From Ceratopteris richardii (lineage: Eukaryota > Streptophyta > Polypodiopsida > Polypodiales > Pteridaceae): DNA of 64,000 nucleotides. Numbering within the stretch: position 1 is the stretch's first letter; each line of letters opens with the position of its first letter. The notes beneath the pieces are model-generated. The model had not been told where the DNA came from, searched no databases, and saw only the letters and a list, made by a program, of their open reading frames with translations. Both the position numbers and the translations under genes were made by a program. Below are positions 60,196 through 64,000 of this stretch, piece after piece. The stretch spans positions 106,042,258 to 106,106,257 of the forward strand of contig CM035433.1 in the NCBI GenBank assembly GCA_020310875.1, in the 5' to 3' direction.

Positions 60196-61090
60196 TGCAC
60201 ATATACATGAACAGTTTGTAGAGATCATTTGGAAATTGGACAAAGGATTTTATTTTGATCTTACATTGGAGGACTTGAATATGTTTTAATGCTGTTTTTT
60301 GTTTTTGATTCATATCCTTTTACTCATTATTAGGAGTCATAGACTTCCATATAGATGCATAGAACCAATAGCTTGTAGAGACGAACCTTCATCTATCTAC
60401 ATGTGATTCAAGGTTTGGAGGTCTTTTTTACTAAAGACCTAGTAGATCCATGTTGTTGCTTGCCACCCTTATTTTTGGAGGGTAAGGGAAACTTGCTCCT
60501 TACACTGGACAGTTGCATCAGGATTCAGTTGAGAAGGCAAATTGGGCAATCCTTATCAGGCCATTAGAAGTAACCAAGAAAGAGAGTCAGTATCCATGGA
60601 GAATTTTCTGCAAATGAACAGCCTGAGAACTGACTTTATTCCATTAGCTGGCTCAGCAAGTTGATGGTTATCACCTAGAAAGTGTTTGGTGCCAATGCTT
60701 TAATACCTGAAATGCCTTTGCAAGTACCTCGAGAAGTTTGCTAGAAATTTATGGAATTAGTATGTTCACTTTGGAAGATAGAACTTGCATTTTTTGATTG
60801 TGCTATAGAATGTTGAGGGTAGCAAGGACTTCCAAATTGCACAGTTTTTCTTCTTTAGAGGAAGTTTCAGAGCACTTGTTTTGTCCTTCAACAAATACTG
60901 CATTAGTTTTTGTTTCATGAAATGAAGATGAGATGTTCTTGATCATTATGACATGCGGATATGTAGACTCTCTTCAGTGCCACTCAAAGGGATTTCTCTT
61001 AATCAGTTTCTCTTTCCTCCATTGATGTGCATCTTGGTCAAATAAGGCATTGGGACACCAAGTATTCTGTGTATTGATATGTGTTTCTTT
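59276..61090. other. no gene seen; 99-bp tandem pair and (CA)n
   Basis: A ~90-bp segment occurs twice at 59331-59420 and 59430-59505 (offset 99 bp), giving two repeats of IGFSIGLYFQVI in one frame. Each has ACTTTCAG|GTGATAAA, which looks like a splice acceptor but also fits chance. (CA)n and CATACATA repeats fill about 60030-60195. The rest is unassigned. Confidence 0.5.
60030..60195. repeat. (CA)n and CATA-type microsatellite
   Basis: Blocks of ACACAC (60083-60101 and 60163-60193) separated by ATGCATAC motifs. Confidence 0.95.
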
Positions 61091-61683
61091 ATAAATCTAG
61101 TGCACACTATTCATGCTGTTTGGCTACAAGAACTGATCATCAATGGCAGAAAGATGTAATGTGCTCCTAGCTTTGAAAAGTAATGTTACACTCAAGAGTA
61201 GATAAATGCAGAAGTTTCTTTCTGCATTTTTGTTTATTGATCACGGCAGTATTTTGTAATTTCCCAATAGTACGCTTTGAATATTAGAATCTAGGCTGAG
61301 TGAGAGACCTATCTTACGTTAATAACAAGACTCGTAATAACTTCAGGAGCATGGCGTACATCCTTTTATGAAGTAAATATCCATTTCGAAACTTCAATAT
61401 GGAAATTTCCAATTTGAATTACTTTATAAAATTAGCATCTATGGATTTGGTTATATGCTTTTTTGTAATTCATTGTATAATGTAAATCATACTATGAGAG
61501 TAACAAGAGGATTGTCTTTGAGTTATCTGTTTAATCAGTTATGGCTTAAAATGGCATGTAGTGGAGGTAAAGGTTACCTTATTTGTTATCATCGAACATC
61601 ATGCTCGTCATTTTAAGCAATAGACAATGTGAAATAAGTTTCATTTCCAAGTAATGTGATGTAGTAGTGTTGCAAAGAACATG
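61091..61683 (+). repeat. segmental duplication, copy 2
   Basis: Matches 58650-59275 in the same orientation, about 2.4 kb away, without the inner 36-bp doubling. No coding potential in either copy. Confidence 0.85.
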
Positions 61684-63240
61684 CACAGGATGTGAAGTAT
61701 ATAGAGGAGCAAGAAGCTCCACACATTGATTTGTGCCCTTAGCGTTAGTGGCTTGAGAAGGATGAGAAAGCACCTTTGTAACCATATTGCTGTCATGAAC
61801 ATCATGAAGTATACTTGTGGATCCTTGATGAACATGATGAGTGAATATCTATATTGAAAGGAACTAAATAATTTAAATATATGATGTATTTAACAGACTA
61901 ATCCCCATCTTGGAGAAATCTTTTCACTATGAGCTTCACAAGTTTTGGACATTACGGCAAGGTTTAGGATGATAGGCATATGGATATAACATTTTTCTCA
62001 TTTGTGACAAAACATTCTTGAATATTTATACCCTTGAATGTGGCATTTTATATTGTTTCAACTATGACATTGATTGATTCTTTGAAAGGCTTTAAAAAAT
62101 GTAACCACTTCTTTCTATCAGTCACGTGATGTGTTGGATCACTACTAATAACTTGTGAACTCTTTTGAAGCTTGAGCAAAGAAAGGTACTTCCTAAATGA
62201 ATGTAGGCAGCTCTTATAGATAAGTAGATATCATACTTTCCTTTGAAGAGGATCTAGAAGTGCTATCCTTCTCACCCTTGTGATAGTTTTGTGTGATAGG
62301 TGCTATCCTATTGCAATCATGGCACTCACCTATGTATTGTTGTGTGTTCTTTTTGGCTCTTGATATGAATATTAGTTCCAATCTCATCGACCGTAGAGTC
62401 TCACTTCTTCCAATAGCTTAGCATCCAACCCCTCAAACATCGAAGTAAGGTTTTTGAATTCAGCGTTTACTTTCAAGAGAGAATAATTAAAGTTGTATGG
62501 CGAAATTCACATGCATCTCCTTGTTGGATCACTGTTAGGATTGAATGGCCCCTTACTATCTTTTATCTCAAGGATTTTTGATTTGCATAATAGAAGTCTC
62601 TATGATCTCCTTCTGGACAGCTTTTGTACCAAAATTTTCTGAGTTTTGACTGTGCAGTTGGCTTTATTTCTCATGTAGACTTCTTAGCATACGCGAAGCG
62701 CCACACTCTTTGAATGTATACTGAACGAGGCATGTGGTAGAATCAATTGGTTGGTGACTAAGGCACATAGTGCATCAAAATTTATTGCTTTTTCCATGTA
62801 ATTAGAGGGATTTGTTGAGTTTGATTCTTTGGGATTTCCATAAATGTTCAGGAATATTTCTTGGGGCTTGTAAGAGTGAAAGATTTCCATGATCTTGACT
62901 AGCACAATGTGTAGTTAGTGCCATTTGTTTTTCCTTTTTTTGAAATGTCTAGGGAAATCTTTTGTGTTTGGAGAAATATTTTTAGTAGATTTTGCATAAT
63001 CGGATGTAACATGATGGGAAACATTAGTAGCAATATCTTAAGGTTGTACAAAGATTTGCAAGATCTTGAAATATTACTCACTAAAAGATGCCAAGAGAAC
63101 TCGAACTTTTGTTCTCAAAACTATGTCAACCAAAATTGATTAGTCTTTAAAATCCTTAAATGAAAATGCATAGGTTTTTTTTCCGTATCTTAACTTTTTT
63201 TTTTCTTTTTTGTTACTTATTTCACAATATGAATTTTTCA
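61684..63240. other. no gene seen
   Basis: AT-rich sequence with short open frames only. I recognise no RNA gene, repeat family or coding block. Confidence 0.5.
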
Positions 63241-63459
63241 AAACACAGGGAAGAGAGGTAAAAGTTTCTATTTACGCAATATGCGTTTCTAATTGATTTC
63301 AATTTTGAAAGAAACTAATCCTGCGTTAAGTCTTTTCAGTAAGTAATCCGCAACTTCGAACACCAAACGAAAAAAAAAAGAAATATTAAAATGATTAACA
63401 AACTTACACTCATTCATTTTTTCGTAGTGTTTCTTGATTCCCCGGGACTGGCGCCCTGG

Positions 63460-63493
63460 TTCCAATCCACAATTTTTTTGTTGTGGATTGGAA
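63460..63493 (-). terminator. stem-loop after rps7
   Basis: A 13-bp perfect inverted repeat, TTCCAATCCACAA with TTGTGGATTGGAA, has an 8-base T-rich loop and lies 15 bases beyond the rps7 stop. Such hairpins stabilise 3' ends of plastid mRNAs. Confidence 0.7.
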
Positions 63494-63508
63494 CGGATCT
63501 AAACAAAA

Positions 63509-63982
63509 CTAACGGAAATGAGCAAAAGCTTTGTTAGCTTCCGCAACTTTATGAGTCTCCTCTTTTTTCCGTATGGCACTACCAGAATTTCTGGCAGCAT
63601 CCATCAATTCATCACTCAATCTTAAAGCCGTACTTCGACCTGAGCGTTTTTGACACGCACTCAATAACCACCGAATGGCCAAAGCTTTTCCTTCTGCAGG
63701 TGCTACTTCAACGGGAACTCGATAAGTTGATCCACCCACACGTTTGGTTTGCGTGACTACATCGGGAGTTACCCCACGCACTGCCTGTCGCAGAACAGAC
63801 AGTGGGTTCTTATTTGTCTTTTATCTAATCCGCTTCATAGCCTGATACAAAATCTGATAAGCTAGTGATTTTTTGCCATTTTTCAGGATACGATCAACTA
63901 GCATGTTTACTAATCGATTGCGATAAACTGGGTCCGATTCGATATTTTTAATTTTGTTCACTACACTGCTCCGATGTACCAC
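63509..63982 (-). pseudogene. rps7: plastid ribosomal protein S7
   Basis: S7 is part of the head of the plastid 30S subunit. The minus strand gives a 157-codon reading, close to the usual ~155. Recognisable blocks are [82 protein letters not shown] and the C-terminus [20 protein letters not shown]. One in-frame TAA at 63821-63823 replaces an expected Gln (CAA). The first codon appears as GTG where ATG is expected, at 63982-63980; no in-frame ATG is visible before the window ends. There is no frameshift. Either the stop is cured by U-to-C editing in the plastid of origin, or it is decay after transfer. Confidence 0.9.
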
Positions 63983-64000
63983 GAGTTTACAACTATGTCA

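Larger units (their letters stand above)
63420..64000 (-). other. plastid-derived DNA in the nuclear window
   Basis: This carries a nearly complete plastid-type rps7 and its 3' hairpin, and it runs off the right edge. The left border is not sharp: sequence from about 63245 could already be plastid spacer. Because everything to the left is nuclear repeat DNA, I take it as a nuclear copy of plastid DNA; an assembly join is the alternative. Confidence 0.75.

Noticed and set aside
60003..60313. Four overlapping frames rich in His-Thr and Cys-Val
   Set aside because: They are translations of the CA/GT microsatellite.
60495..60620. Possible later exon (frame reading DSVEKANWAILIRPLEV)
   Set aside because: It looks coding, but the phase does not fit the donor at 49106 and no family match is recalled.
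63509..63781. rps7 as a 90-residue protein starting at GTG
   Set aside because: In-frame S7 sequence continues upstream past the TAA for another 67 codons.

Overview
This window is repeat-dominated nuclear DNA of a land plant. It has Ty1/copia, Ty3/gypsy and LINE elements, AT-rich spacers, microsatellites and one low-copy gene. The right edge is a plastid-derived insertion carrying rps7. I lean to a fern or other non-flowering plant because the plastid-type rps7 has an internal TAA at an expected CAA codon, a pattern cured by U-to-C editing in fern and hornwort plastids. This is only an inference, because decay after transfer gives the same base change.

Layout. 1-3438: 3' half of a copia element (A), inserted in 3439-12270, a minus-strand Ty3/gypsy element (G1). 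G1 has a tRNA-Asp-like primer site, a 784-bp LTR and a leader full of CGATAC repeats; its gag-pol is one unbroken frame interrupted only by six stop codons. 12330-13525: an oppositely oriented fragment of the same gypsy family. 13550-15994: truncated copia B copy (R). 15998-17924: short direct and tandem repeats and a foldback-like element with about 110-bp inverted ends. 18172-20371: internally deleted copia (D). 20372-22195: degenerate copia debris.

23021-36465: a nested copia complex flanked by a GGTAT duplication, itself sitting between two inverted arms (about 22200-22748 and 36471-36930). Host element P1 (copia B, plus) received a second copia B copy (Q, minus, TTAAC duplication) and a different copia (C). 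A later inversion of about 27985-34210 broke the gag genes of Q and C and swapped their halves. Reversing it on paper restores both elements and the Q target-site duplication.

36931-45347: unassigned DNA, the start of a copia element (F), and a structurally intact but ORF-less LTR retrotransposon (39534-45130, CTAAT duplication, PBS and PPT present). 46290-47649: 5'-truncated LINE ending in poly(A). 47793-49106: the only convincing host gene segment, a first exon encoding a basic plant protein with a CX2CX19HX10H finger near its end, closed by a strong splice donor. 49110-63240: probably intron and/or intergenic DNA with a three-copy ~245-bp repeat, gypsy and copia scraps, microsatellites and a ~600-bp segmental duplication. 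63420-64000: plastid-derived rps7.

The genes here do not form a pathway. The mobile-element parts are decayed and at most the zinc-finger gene is a working host gene. All calls were made by eye from the sequence and translations; no database search was run.
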